From an uncultured Sutterella sp. (GTDB lineage Bacteria > Pseudomonadota > Gammaproteobacteria > Burkholderiales > Burkholderiaceae_F): 64,000 nucleotides of DNA. The notes below the pieces were generated by a model that was not told the origin of the DNA, did not search any database, and saw only the letters and a list, made by a program, of their open reading frames with translations. The stretch is taken from NCBI GenBank assembly GCA_900552545.1, contig USAL01000001.1, forward strand, positions 1 to 64,000, written 5' to 3'. Below are positions 29,245-40,379 of this stretch, piece after piece (the first letter of the stretch is position 1; each line of letters opens with the position of its first letter). The position numbers and the translations under genes are program-made.

Positions 29245-29385
29245 TTAGAGAGCGAGGGTGTGACGGCCCTTGCGGCGACGGCGAGCCAGAACGGCGCGGC
29301 CGCCCTTGGTGCGGGTGCGGACCAGGAAGCCGTGCGTGCGGGCACGCTTGATCTTAGAGGGTTGATACGTACGCTTGGTAGCCAT
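29245..29385 (-). CDS. rpmH: 50S ribosomal protein L34
   Basis: The 46-residue L34 reads [20 protein letters not shown] onward and ends GRHTLAL; it is too short for ordinary ORF cut-offs. AAGGTAAGGA lies just upstream of the ATG. It is the first gene of the leftward rpmH-rnpA-yidD-yidC group and marks the left border of the origin region. Confidence 0.98.
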   Translation of the reverse strand: MATKRTYQPSKIKRARTHGFLVRTRTKGGRAVLARRRRKGRHTLAL

Positions 29386-29500
29386 GATATTTCCTTACCT
29401 TCAAGTCAAAGGAAGACGATGAACAACGGACCTGCGCGCTGAGCCCTTCTGGAGGGCCTCTGCTGAGAAGACGCCGGAGTCCGGCCTTTCATCGAAAAAC

Positions 29501-29528
29501 TAAATAAAACCGCAGACAACCGTGACAA
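29501..29528 (-). promoter_or_regulatory. Possible rpmH promoter
   Basis: On the minus strand TTGTCA (29528-29523), a 16-base spacer and TATTTA (29506-29501) form a weak -35/-10 pair. The leader to the rpmH start would be about 110 bases. Confidence 0.4.
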
Positions 29529-29936
29529 GAGCGGATCCGCGGCTTGAAAAGACGCTCTTCTTTCCACAGACTGCGGGAGGCCGGCTGCGTTTGAGCCGTG
29601 AACCGACGACAGACGGCGCAGTCCGTCAATCCCGCCGCAGGCCCTGATTTTTAGGACTTCTGCGGGTGCACACTCCCCGTCGCCGCCGACGAAAAATTTC
29701 GGCCGCAACGATCCGTGCCTGTGAAAAGCCTGATATTAAACCTTATTTTGCCCCGTCCTGTCAATATTTACCCCGAAATTTCAAGGGCGGGAAATTTTTA
29801 GACTCCCCTTCCGCAGCATTCGTTTTCCACAGCATGTAGCGGGCAACGGATTTGAAGACCACAACCGGTCGTGCCGGGACGTTGACAACTCTGTGAGAAA
29901 ACACCCCTGAGGGCGCGTCACTGCGGGATTCCGGCC

Positions 29937-29945
29937 TGTGGATAA
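29937..29945 (-). promoter_or_regulatory. DnaA box near the dnaA promoter
   Basis: The reverse strand reads TTATCCACA exactly. It lies about 160 bases before the dnaA start and may serve both initiation and autoregulation. Confidence 0.7.
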
Positions 29946-30103
29946 CTTTTGCTCCAGCGGGTAAAATCAGGCCCGATTCTTCCATCTCTGAACACCTTCA
30001 GACACCCCGTCCGCGGCACCCTCACCGTCTTACACGCATGTTGAAAGCCTGCCGGTCAATTCGGCCCGGGCCTGCGGGAGTGTTTTCACGCAAAATTTTC
30101 AAG

Positions 30104-31465
30104 ATGAACGATTTCTGGACCCAATGCCTTGAAGCCCTGCGGGAGTCGACGCCGGCGCAGATCTACCAGAACTGGTTTTCGGATCTGACGGCCGACGTGG
30201 AACTCGACGCCGGGGTCGTGACGATCTACGCCAGCTCAAGCGCCAAGCTGCGCAAAGTGGCCGAAGCCTACGGCAGCACCATCGCGCAGACGGTCAACCG
30301 CCTCGCGGGCAAGGAAATCGAACTCGACTGGCAGGTGGCAGAAGACGCCGCGGCAGCTGCCACTGCGCCGGCTGAGCCCGCCGAGCCTGCTGCGGGCCCG
30401 TCGGAATCCGAAATCGCAAAGACGGGGCTGCTGCCGAATCTCACCTTCGAGAATCTCGTTGAAGGCCAGGCCAACCAGATGGCCTACGCCTCGGCCATTC
30501 AGGTCGCCTCAAGTCCCAAGCCCATCTACAACCCGCTTTTCATCTACGGCGGCGTCGGCCTGGGCAAGACGCACTTGATGCACGCAATCGGCAACCGTTT
30601 TCTAAAGAACAATCCCAACGCCAAGGTTCTGTGCATCTCCGCGCAGCAGTACATCCAGGAATTCATGGACGTGATGCGGTTGAACAACGTCAACCGCGAG
30701 CGCTTTGCCGAGGCCATGCGCCAGTTCGACGCCCGCTACAAGGGACTCGATCTGCTGTTGATCGACGATATCCAGAGCTTCGGCAACCGCGAGGGCACGC
30801 AGACCAACTTCTTTCTCACCTTCGAGAGCATGGTGCCGCACGGCAAGCAGATCGTGCTCACGAGCGACACCTATCCGCGCAACCTCAAGGACTTCCAGGA
30901 GCGGCTTTTAAGCCGCCTCACGCAGGGCCTCATCGTCACGATCGAGCCGCCCGAGTTCGACATGCGCGTGCAGATTCTTCTCTTGAAGGCCGAGCGCTCG
31001 GGTCTTGACATGCCCCGCGAGGTGGCCGAGATCATCGCCAAGAAATTAAAGAGCAACGTCCGCGAGCTCGAAGGCGCCGTGCAGCAGGTTCTTGCCTACA
31101 CGCGCTTTCATCAGGTCGCCGTGACGATCGACACCGTCAAGCTCGCGCTGCGCGACATCTTCAAGGCAAGCAGCGTGCCCGTGACGATCGACGCGATCCA
31201 GCAGACCGTGGCGCAGCACTACGGCTTCAAGGTTTCGGAATTGAACTCGAAATCGCGCAAGGCCAAGCTCGTGCGCGCCCGTCAGATCGCGATCTACCTC
31301 GCGCGCGAACTCACCAAGAAGAGCCTGCCGGAGCTGGGTGAACTCTTCGGCGGCCGCGACCACGCCACGGTGATCTACGCCTGCAAGAAAATCGCCGCCG
31401 AGCGCAACCGCGACGAGGAGCTCAAATACGATCTGCACATTCTCGAGCAAAAGATCAAAAGCTAG
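30104..31465 (+). CDS. dnaA: Replication initiator DnaA
   Basis: DnaA opens oriC and recruits DnaB. The 453-residue protein has the N-terminal domain from MNDFWTQCLEALREST, an Ala/Pro-rich linker, the AAA+ core with Walker A GGVGLGKTHLM and Walker B LLLIDDIQ, and the C-terminal helix-turn-helix with the signature FGGRDHATVIYACKKI. The inner ATG is chosen because it gives the conserved N-terminus; the frame from 30038 adds a basic leader. It heads the rightward dnaA-dnaN-gyrB series. Confidence 0.98.
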   Translation: MNDFWTQCLEALRESTPAQIYQNWFSDLTADVELDAGVVTIYASSSAKLRKVAEAYGSTIAQTVNRLAGKEIELDWQVAEDAAAAATAPAEPAEPAAGPSESEIAKTGLLPNLTFENLVEGQANQMAYASAIQVASSPKPIYNPLFIYGGVGLGKTHLMHAIGNRFLKNNPNAKVLCISAQQYIQEFMDVMRLNNVNRERFAEAMRQFDARYKGLDLLLIDDIQSFGNREGTQTNFFLTFESMVPHGKQIVLTSDTYPRNLKDFQERLLSRLTQGLIVTIEPPEFDMRVQILLLKAERSGLDMPREVAEIIAKKLKSNVRELEGAVQQVLAYTRFHQVAVTIDTVKLALRDIFKASSVPVTIDAIQQTVAQHYGFKVSELNSKSRKAKLVRARQIAIYLARELTKKSLPELGELFGGRDHATVIYACKKIAAERNRDEELKYDLHILEQKIKS

Positions 31466-31595
31466 AGAAATCAACGCTTGCCGATCCATTTTGTCGGCCG
31501 TTTCAGGCCAACAGCCGCCCCTATTTCCATTAAAATCCGTAGACGGCCGGAGTTTCGCCCCCGGCCCGAATTTTGTTTAGACAAAGGTTGATTTC

Positions 31596-32711
31596 ATGCA
31601 GTTCATTCAATCCACGCGCGAAGCGCTCCTGAAGCCCCTGCAGATTGTCGGAGGCATCGTGGAAGGCCGTCAGACGCTTCCGATTCTGTCCAACATTCTG
31701 GTCAATGCAAACGGTAGCGAAGTCACCTTCACCACGACGGACCTTGAGATCCAGATCCGCACGAGCGCCCAGATCGGCGTGGGAACCGACCCGGTGACCG
31801 TGACCGTCCCCGCGGCCAAGCTCATTGCCCTTCTGACCGCGCTGCCGAGCGCGAGCACCGAAGTCTCGATGCTCACCGAAGGCAAGAAGGTCATGCTGCG
31901 TGCCAACAACTCGCGCTTTACGCTCTCGCAGATGGCCGCCGAGGAGTACCCGGTGCTGCCCGTGGCCGAGATCGACTACACGTTCTCGCTGCCCGCCAAC
32001 GTCCTCAAGCACCTCATGCAGATGGTGCACTTTGCGATGGCCCAGCAGGACATCCGCTACTACCTCAACGGCATGCTGCTCTCGATCGACAAGGGCTTGG
32101 TGCGCGCCGTCGCCACCGACGGTCATCGCCTTGCCTGCTGCGACGCGCCTTTGGAGATTGCAACCGGCGTCGAGAGCCCGATCGAAGCGATTCTGCCGCG
32201 CAAGACCGTGCACCAGCTCATGAAGCTGCTGCCCGATACGGACGACCCCGTCAAGCTCGAAGTGAGCAAGACCCAGGCTCGCTTTACCTTCGGCAACATC
32301 GAGTTCCTCACCAAGCTCGTCGACGGCAAGTACCCGGACTACAACCGCGTCATTCCGCAGAACAACGACAAGATCTTCCTCATCAACCGCGAGGAGCTCA
32401 TCGGGGCTCTCAAGCGTGCGGCCATTCTCGCCAACGAGAAGTTCAAGGGCCTGCGCTGGCTCGTCACCCCCGGCTCGCTGCACATCCAGAGCGCGAACTC
32501 CGAGATGGAGGAGGCCGACGAAGAAATCGCCATCAACTACGAGGGCGAGGAGCTCGATCTGGGCTTCAACGTCGTCTACCTGCTCGACGCGCTCGGCAAC
32601 CTGAAGAACACGGAAGTGCGCTTTGCCTTTGCCAACAACCAGGGCGCGACGCTTCTGACGATGCCCGAAAGCGAGCAGTTCCGCTACGTGCTGATGCCGA
32701 TGCGCATCTAA
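31596..32711 (+). CDS. dnaN: DNA polymerase III beta clamp DnaN
   Basis: This is the sliding clamp that tethers polymerase III to DNA. At 371 residues it is full length for the family. It begins MQFIQSTREALLKPLQIV and ends with the hydrophobic-cleft residues YVLMPMRI. AAAGG lies nine bases upstream of the ATG. It lies 130 bases past dnaA. Confidence 0.98.
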   Translation: MQFIQSTREALLKPLQIVGGIVEGRQTLPILSNILVNANGSEVTFTTTDLEIQIRTSAQIGVGTDPVTVTVPAAKLIALLTALPSASTEVSMLTEGKKVMLRANNSRFTLSQMAAEEYPVLPVAEIDYTFSLPANVLKHLMQMVHFAMAQQDIRYYLNGMLLSIDKGLVRAVATDGHRLACCDAPLEIATGVESPIEAILPRKTVHQLMKLLPDTDDPVKLEVSKTQARFTFGNIEFLTKLVDGKYPDYNRVIPQNNDKIFLINREELIGALKRAAILANEKFKGLRWLVTPGSLHIQSANSEMEEADEEIAINYEGEELDLGFNVVYLLDALGNLKNTEVRFAFANNQGATLLTMPESEQFRYVLMPMRI

Positions 32712-32781
32712 CGATTGATTGATTCCGCGCACGCCGTGAGGACGCCTGCGGCGCCCGTGCGCGAAAAACGCCCTTCTTGAA

Positions 32782-32820
32782 GCGCCAATGCAGAGCCTCG
32801 AAAAAGCACTGCATTGGCGC
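32782..32820. terminator. Hairpin between dnaN and gyrB
   Basis: A perfect 12-bp stem, GCGCCAATGCAG/CTGCATTGGCGC, has a 15-base loop. No U-run follows, so it may act in mRNA processing as easily as in termination. Confidence 0.45.
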
Positions 32821-32874
32821 AAGGCTTAACAAAAGGGGCTAAAGAGCCGCCGCCCGCCCGCGCGGCCGTGCTGA

Positions 32875-35517
<2,643 letters not shown>

Positions 35518-35541
35518 TCCGCTCCTTTTTTCCTCTCTGCG

Positions 35542-35570
35542 AAGGCCCGGCATTGTCCGGGCCTTTTGCT
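35542..35570 (+). terminator. gyrB terminator
   Basis: AAGGCCCGG/CCGGGCCTT forms a 9-bp stem with a 6-base loop, followed by TTGCTGTTT, 24 bases past the gyrB stop. Confidence 0.8.
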
Positions 35571-35663
35571 GTTTGCGCTGTTCAAGGCTCATGCACTGGG
35601 GCGGCCAGCCTGTATGATCGTCTATCGACCACACTACACTTTAAGACGAAGGCTCGTATTTCC

Positions 35664-36623
35664 ATGAAAACCACCGACAACCAACTTGTCGTCGCCGTCA
35701 GCTCGCGCGCACTCTTTGACCTTGAAGACGAACACCAAATCTTCGAGTCCGAGGGCATCGCCGCCTACCGTAAATACCAGCTTGAGCACCGCGACAAGCC
35801 GCTTGCGCCCGGCGTCGCTTTCGCCTTCATCAAGCGCCTGCTGGGACTCAACCGGCTCTTTCCCAACGAAGAGCCCTTCCGCGTCGTGGTCTTAAGTCGC
35901 AATTCGCCTGAAACCGGGCAGCGCTTCTTTTCCTCGTGCCGCTACTACAACCTGCCGATCAAGGCGGGCGCCTTTACCTCGGGCCAATCCACGTTTCCCT
36001 ATATCGAAGCCTTCGACGCGTCGCTGTTTCTGAGCGCCAACAGAGAAAGCGTGATGCGCGCCATCAGCAAGCAGCATCCGGCAGGCCTCGTGCTGCCGGT
36101 CGCCACCGTCCGTCTCAATCAGACCGAAGACGACACCGACGACGACGGGGAGCTTCGGATTGCCTTTGACTTTGACGGCGTCATCATCGACGACGAAGCC
36201 GAGCGCGAATACCAAAAGGAAGGCATTGCGGGCTTTGAGCGCCACGAAACCGACATGAAGGAAACGCCCCACGGGCCGGGCCCCTTGAGCAAGCTTTTCC
36301 GCAAACTCGCCCAGTTCCAGGCGCTTGATGCGCGGCGCGGGGAAAACGATCCCTATTACAAACCGGCGCTGCGCGTTTCCATCGTCACCGCCCGCGGCGC
36401 CCCGAGCGAAGAGCGGCTCATCACAACCCTCAAGTCGCTCGGCATGAGCGCGGCCGAACTCTTTCTCATGGACGGCCTCTCCAAGAGCCGGGTGCTCAAC
36501 GTCATGCGCCCGCACATCTTCTTTGACGATCAGCTCTCGCACCTTGAGCAGACGGCAACGATCATTCCGAGCGTGCTCGTGCCCTTCGGCATCAACAACC
36601 TGCAGCCCATCAAGGCCGATTAA
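35664..36623 (+). CDS. Cytosolic 5'-nucleotidase (cN-I type)
   Basis: This 319-residue protein is of the cytosolic 5'-nucleotidase type I family, which dephosphorylates nucleoside monophosphates such as AMP. Family features are VAVSSRALFDLEDEHQIFE at the start, VVVLSRNSPETGQRFF, the aspartate-rich IAFDFDGVIIDDEAE with the nucleophile motif, and the C-terminal FFDDQLSHLE. The ATG at 35664 gives MKTTDNQLVVAVS; the longer frame crosses the gyrB terminator. It follows gyrB but has its own transcription signal in between. Confidence 0.88.
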   Translation: MKTTDNQLVVAVSSRALFDLEDEHQIFESEGIAAYRKYQLEHRDKPLAPGVAFAFIKRLLGLNRLFPNEEPFRVVVLSRNSPETGQRFFSSCRYYNLPIKAGAFTSGQSTFPYIEAFDASLFLSANRESVMRAISKQHPAGLVLPVATVRLNQTEDDTDDDGELRIAFDFDGVIIDDEAEREYQKEGIAGFERHETDMKETPHGPGPLSKLFRKLAQFQALDARRGENDPYYKPALRVSIVTARGAPSEERLITTLKSLGMSAAELFLMDGLSKSRVLNVMRPHIFFDDQLSHLEQTATIIPSVLVPFGINNLQPIKAD

Positions 36624-36803
36624 ACAGCGATTGGAGGGCCCTGAAAGCCCTGCGGCAGCCCCGACAAGGGGCAAGGCCTTCCCGTGCCCAGCAAAGCCCC
36701 TAAAAAGGCGCAAAAAAAGGCCGGTGATACAATCGATGCACTTTCAAAAGGGCCCGGGCGCCGGGCCGCATGCCGCGCACCGCCGGCACTGTCCCAAACG
36801 ATC

Positions 36804-38843
36804 ATGCCGAACTTTGACCATCTGCTGGCCGCCTTCGACTGCGGAAGGCTTCACCTGAAAAACCGCATCACGGCCGCCCCGATTTTTACCGGGCTCGAGT
36901 TCGACGCCAACCTCACGGAGCTCGTGCGCTTTTACGAGCGCCTGGCCAAGGACGGCGTGAGCATGGTGACCGTCTGCTCGGGGCTCGTTCACAAAAGCGG
37001 CGCACCGAGCAAGACCTGGCGCATCTTCAACGAGTCGCTCGACATCCCGCGCCATCGCGTCATTACCAACACGCTCAGAAAGCACGGCTGCAAAAGCATG
37101 CTGCAGCTTGTGCACGCTGGAGCCGAAGCCAAGGCCTGGCCCGTGTGGTCAAGCAGCACCATCAAGCGCGACGACCGCGCAAGCGCCTGGCGGGCGCCGA
37201 ACCTCATCATCCGCCGCATCATCGAAGGCTGCATCCGGACGGCACTCTACGCGCGCGAAGCGGGCTATGACGGCATCGAGCTGCACGCGGCCGAACGCTC
37301 GCTTGCAGCAGCCTTTTTAAGCCCCGCCACCAACCATCGACGCGACGTCTGGGGCGCGACGCAGTTGGCGCGCTTTAAGTTCGTGCTCGACATCGTGCGC
37401 GGCATCCGCAAGGCCGTGGGCGAAGACTTCGTCATCGGCATGCATTTCAACCTGATGGAGCTCACGGCGCGCGGCGCCGACTGGAGCGAAATGCTGCGCC
37501 TGACACAGATGCTTCGCATTGCCGGGGCCGACTACCTGCGCCCCGAATTCGACGGCCCGGAAGACAGGATTCCGACGCACCAACACCCGATTCCGAAAAA
37601 CGTGTGGCTGCCCGAGTGCCGGCTTCTCGCGGAAAACACGACGCTTGCCGTGATCTTCAACGCCGATCTCGGAACGCTTGAAGACGCCCAAAAGGCGATT
37701 GAACCGAGCGACAACATGGTCGCCGCCTTTGCCCGCACGCTTGTTGCCGACGGGCGCTTCATCCGCAAGTCGACGGGCCAGGTCGAGGGCGTCATCCGCC
37801 CCTGGATTGAGCATCCGGAGTACGGCCGGATCGACGATCTTTCGCGCGAGCAAAAGCTCTTTTGCCTGAGCTCGCCGTTTTTGTTCAACGCCTTTCCCCA
37901 GGCCTTCGTACCGGCCGCGAAAAAGCGCTCAATCACGGTGATCGGAGGCGGTTTGAGCGGCATGCTCTTTGCCGTCACGGCCGCCCGCAGAGGTCATTTC
38001 GTGCGGCTTTTCGAAGCGCACGAAAACTTGGGCGGGTCGCTGCGCTACGTCGGAAAAATCCGTCAGACGTCGAAAATTCAGACCTGGATCAACCTCCTTG
38101 AGAAGGATCTTGAGTTCGCCGGAGTTGAAGTGCATTTGAACACAAAAGTTGACTTCAAGCAGCTTTTGTCGTCAAACGACACCAATCTCATCGTCAACGC
38201 AAGCGGGTCGGAACCGGAAATTCCTGACTTTCCGGGCATCGATTCCTCAAACGTCGTCACCTACGAGGAGCTTCTGGGCGAAGACGCGCCCGTGGGCAAC
38301 CGCGTGGCCGTGCTCGGCGTCAATCCCGTTTCCGTCACCGTCTGCCGCTACCTGCTCGAGCAGCTCGAAGAGTCCGAAATGACGGCCGAACAGTGGCGCA
38401 AAGCCTGGGGTATCGGTGACATCCGACACAACCGCGGCGGCATTCTCGGCGTGGTTCCTGAAATTGCGCCGCCCCTGAGGCAGGTGTACCTCGTTGAATC
38501 GAGCTGCGACCAGATCCGCGATCTTCAGAAGCGACGCACCGACCGATGGGAGTTGCAATGGCTTTTGATGCGCGGCGCCCAGACGCTGCGCGGCGTCAAC
38601 ATTGAGGCGATCGACAACTACGCCCTGCGCGCGAGCTGGGGCGAACGCCACGAAGACCGCTACGCAGTTCGCATCGACCATCTCGTCGTCTGCAGCGGCG
38701 CCGTGCCAAATACCGAACTTTCCATGCGGCTCTCGGTAGCCGGGCGCGACGTCTTGAGCATCGGCGCTGCGGCGCAGGACTCCGGCTACCTCTCCATTTA
38801 CGAAGCAGCGCAGGAAGCCATTACAAAGGCGCTTGAAGTCTGA
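36804..38843 (+). CDS. Divergent old-yellow-enzyme/FadH-like flavoprotein
   Basis: This 679-residue two-part flavoprotein has an N-terminal FMN-binding TIM barrel (old yellow enzyme fold, residues 1-320) and C-terminal FAD/NAD(P) domains with VIGGGLSGMLFAV near 375. The layout follows 2,4-dienoyl-CoA reductase (FadH) and BaiCD-type enzymes. Two departures stand out. The four cysteines that hold the [4Fe-4S] cluster after the barrel are absent (IRPCIGCN of relatives reads IRPWIEHP). The active-site HGxHGYL or GSEGYL block reads HAAERSL. The substrate is unknown. No clear ribosome site precedes this ATG, but it gives the conserved N-terminus. Confidence 0.85.
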   Translation: MPNFDHLLAAFDCGRLHLKNRITAAPIFTGLEFDANLTELVRFYERLAKDGVSMVTVCSGLVHKSGAPSKTWRIFNESLDIPRHRVITNTLRKHGCKSMLQLVHAGAEAKAWPVWSSSTIKRDDRASAWRAPNLIIRRIIEGCIRTALYAREAGYDGIELHAAERSLAAAFLSPATNHRRDVWGATQLARFKFVLDIVRGIRKAVGEDFVIGMHFNLMELTARGADWSEMLRLTQMLRIAGADYLRPEFDGPEDRIPTHQHPIPKNVWLPECRLLAENTTLAVIFNADLGTLEDAQKAIEPSDNMVAAFARTLVADGRFIRKSTGQVEGVIRPWIEHPEYGRIDDLSREQKLFCLSSPFLFNAFPQAFVPAAKKRSITVIGGGLSGMLFAVTAARRGHFVRLFEAHENLGGSLRYVGKIRQTSKIQTWINLLEKDLEFAGVEVHLNTKVDFKQLLSSNDTNLIVNASGSEPEIPDFPGIDSSNVVTYEELLGEDAPVGNRVAVLGVNPVSVTVCRYLLEQLEESEMTAEQWRKAWGIGDIRHNRGGILGVVPEIAPPLRQVYLVESSCDQIRDLQKRRTDRWELQWLLMRGAQTLRGVNIEAIDNYALRASWGERHEDRYAVRIDHLVVCSGAVPNTELSMRLSVAGRDVLSIGAAAQDSGYLSIYEAAQEAITKALEV

Positions 38844-38850
38844 CGCGTTT

Positions 38851-38880
38851 TGCCCGGGATGTTTTCCGGGCATTTTTTTT
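38851..38880 (+). terminator. Terminator of the flavoprotein gene
   Basis: TGCCCGG/CCGGGCA forms a 7-bp stem with an 8-base loop and is followed by eight T residues, eight bases past the stop codon. Confidence 0.9.
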
Positions 38881-39020
38881 CGCGCCTTTTTTCTACTCCC
38901 CATTTTTCAGAGCATTTTTTTTGGCTTTTTTTTCGCGTTTTTTTCAATTTTTCAAATTTTCCTTCTGAAAATTTTGAGGTCGACGCGCTAAAAAAAATCA
39001 CGCAGCATCACACGCCAAAG

Positions 39021-39048
39021 TTGACAAAAGATGCATTACGAATAAAGA
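39021..39048 (+). promoter_or_regulatory. Possible promoter of an unknown transcript
   Basis: There is a perfect -35 TTGACA (39021-39026), a 16-base spacer and a moderate -10 TAAAGA (39043-39048). Two terminator-like hairpins lie 370 and 730 bases downstream. Confidence 0.4.
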
Positions 39049-39385
39049 AAGATTGGAACCGTTGTCGACAAAATCCACGTTCTCAAGCGAAAACAAAAGA
39101 AAGATGTAGGATTTTTCGTGGCTTTTTAAGAAAGTTGCGGCAAGAAAAATGAGGTCCAGAAAGGCGCATCCCGCATTGTTTTGCCTTTGCAACGCGCTCA
39201 AGCGATTTTTTGAGGCGCTTTTGCTGCTCAACTGGACGCAATTGAGCTCGCCTTTGAGGGTACAGTCGCGCTCGATTTTCCCCGGAAAATTTTCCTCAAA
39301 GCCGCACGTGCGGCATTCGCCAGATCAAGCGAAACGAGTAAATTCACCACCCCTGAGGTTTTTTAGAGTTCGCCATTGTGATCCA

Positions 39386-39417
39386 GGAGGGAGTCGCCTC
39401 ATCTCCCCTCGTTTTTT
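39386..39417 (+). terminator. Terminator-like hairpin in the gene-poor region
   Basis: GAGGGAG pairs with CTCCC(C)TC across a 9-base loop with one bulge, followed by GTTTTTTC. It could end a roughly 360-base transcript from the promoter at 39021. Confidence 0.45.
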
Positions 39418-39751
39418 CACCCCTCTTTGTCGACCACCTTCTCCAGCTGCCCCCTCGCGCCGGCGATCCTTCCATCAAAGAGCTTCTTCCTGGCGGCTTC
39501 GTACAGCACCAAAGACGAAAACCGGGCCCTTCAACAAGTTTTCGACAAAAACACCGTTTTGCGGTACCTCCTTTAACCTTTTGAAGCGCAAAAACGGCTT
39601 TGAAACGGCCTGGAAGCACACCAAATCTCTAAAAACCCATCAAACCGGAGGGGGCCGCGGCTGCGGCAAAGGGGGTCATGCCGGCCCCAAGCGCAAAACT
39701 CCCGTTTTTAAAAGCCCTCAAATTTTTGCCTTCGGGTTCCAAATGCGATTT

Positions 39752-39777
39752 GAGGCGAGATAAACGCCTCTTTTTTT
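39752..39777 (+). terminator. Intrinsic terminator without a clear gene
   Basis: GAGGCG/CGCCTC forms a 6-bp stem with a 7-base loop, followed by seven T residues. It implies a rightward transcript ending here, though no recognised gene precedes it. The stop codon of the doubtful 204-codon frame lies in its loop. Confidence 0.7.
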
Positions 39778-40219
39778 ACGGCTTCGGTCAATAGTGAACT
39801 CTGGTTTGCGCTTGACTCATCGGGAAGGCCTAGCTTCTTTTCTTTTTTGCTCCCGTTGTTCGCTGGGAAGAGCCGCCAGAATGGATTCCGGGATTGCTGT
39901 TTGCCCCTTTTTTTCCTCTTAGGACCTTGATCGCACGCACTGGTTTTTAGGGGCCCTGGAGGTCAAAGTACCTTCTCTGCTTTTCCCAAAAAATAAAAAT
40001 TTTTATGTAGATATAGTAATTAGTAGATGTGGGAAACTCTGTTGATATTGAAAAAATTCCCTTTTAAATCAATGCTTTTCAATGTTGAAAACTCTTTCAA
40101 GAAGATTTTTGAAAGCCTGTGGAGAAGTTGTTGACAGTGGTGAACAACCAGAGGGGGCCGAAAACGAGGGTTTCTGTTTTCCACATTTTGCGCAACTTTT
40201 TTCTTCTTTTTTCCATGAG

Positions 40220-40228
40220 TTATCCACA
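40220..40228 (+). promoter_or_regulatory. DnaA box upstream of the broken regulator
   Basis: TTATCCACA is an exact match to the DnaA consensus. It lies 150 bases before the Crp/Fnr-like reading frame, about 10 kb from oriC. Confidence 0.55.
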
Positions 40229-40379
40229 GGGCGGATGTGGACGACTTTTCGGAGGTGCTGCTGCGTTGGAAGCGTTTGCCGGGAGTGAGGAGGGGCCCAT
40301 GCGAGAAATCGATGGTGTGCAGCTTCGCGGCTGTCATTACAATCGCTAAATCTGCGTACTTTTCCTTATTGTGGGACCG

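Larger units (their letters stand above)
29386..30103. other. Candidate replication origin (oriC)
   Basis: This is a 718-base non-coding stretch between rpmH and dnaA where gene orientation switches from leftward to rightward, the usual site of oriC in related bacteria. A perfect DnaA box TGTGGATAA lies at 29937-29945 and a one-mismatch box TTTTCCACA at 29823-29831. AT-rich tracts at 29735-29810 could be the unwinding element. TAAAAT at 29962-29967 may be part of the dnaA promoter, next to the box. Few boxes are visible. Confidence 0.7.
38844..40379. other. 1.5-kb gene-poor region with transcription signals
   Basis: I see no certain gene here. It opens with a terminator and long T-tracts (38851-38960). 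TTGACA-N16-TAAAGA at 39021-39048 is promoter-like on the plus strand. Hairpins with T-runs end at 39417 and 39777. A 204-codon frame (39149-39763) is rich in Arg, Lys, Pro and Ser, lacks the GC-rich third positions of the neighbours and is probably not translated. Further right are palindromes (GCCGCACGTGCGGC near 39302) and a perfect DnaA box at 40220-40228. Confidence 0.5.

Noticed and set aside
38798..39001. 67-codon leftward lysine-rich frame
   Set aside because: The lysines come from A-tracts complementary to the T-runs after the flavoprotein terminator; not a credible gene.
39149..39763. 204-codon plus-strand frame as a protein gene
   Set aside because: Composition is extremely basic with Pro/Ser-rich runs, third codon positions are not GC-rich as in neighbours, there is no good ribosome site and no recognisable domain. 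Kept only as part of a possible RNA unit.
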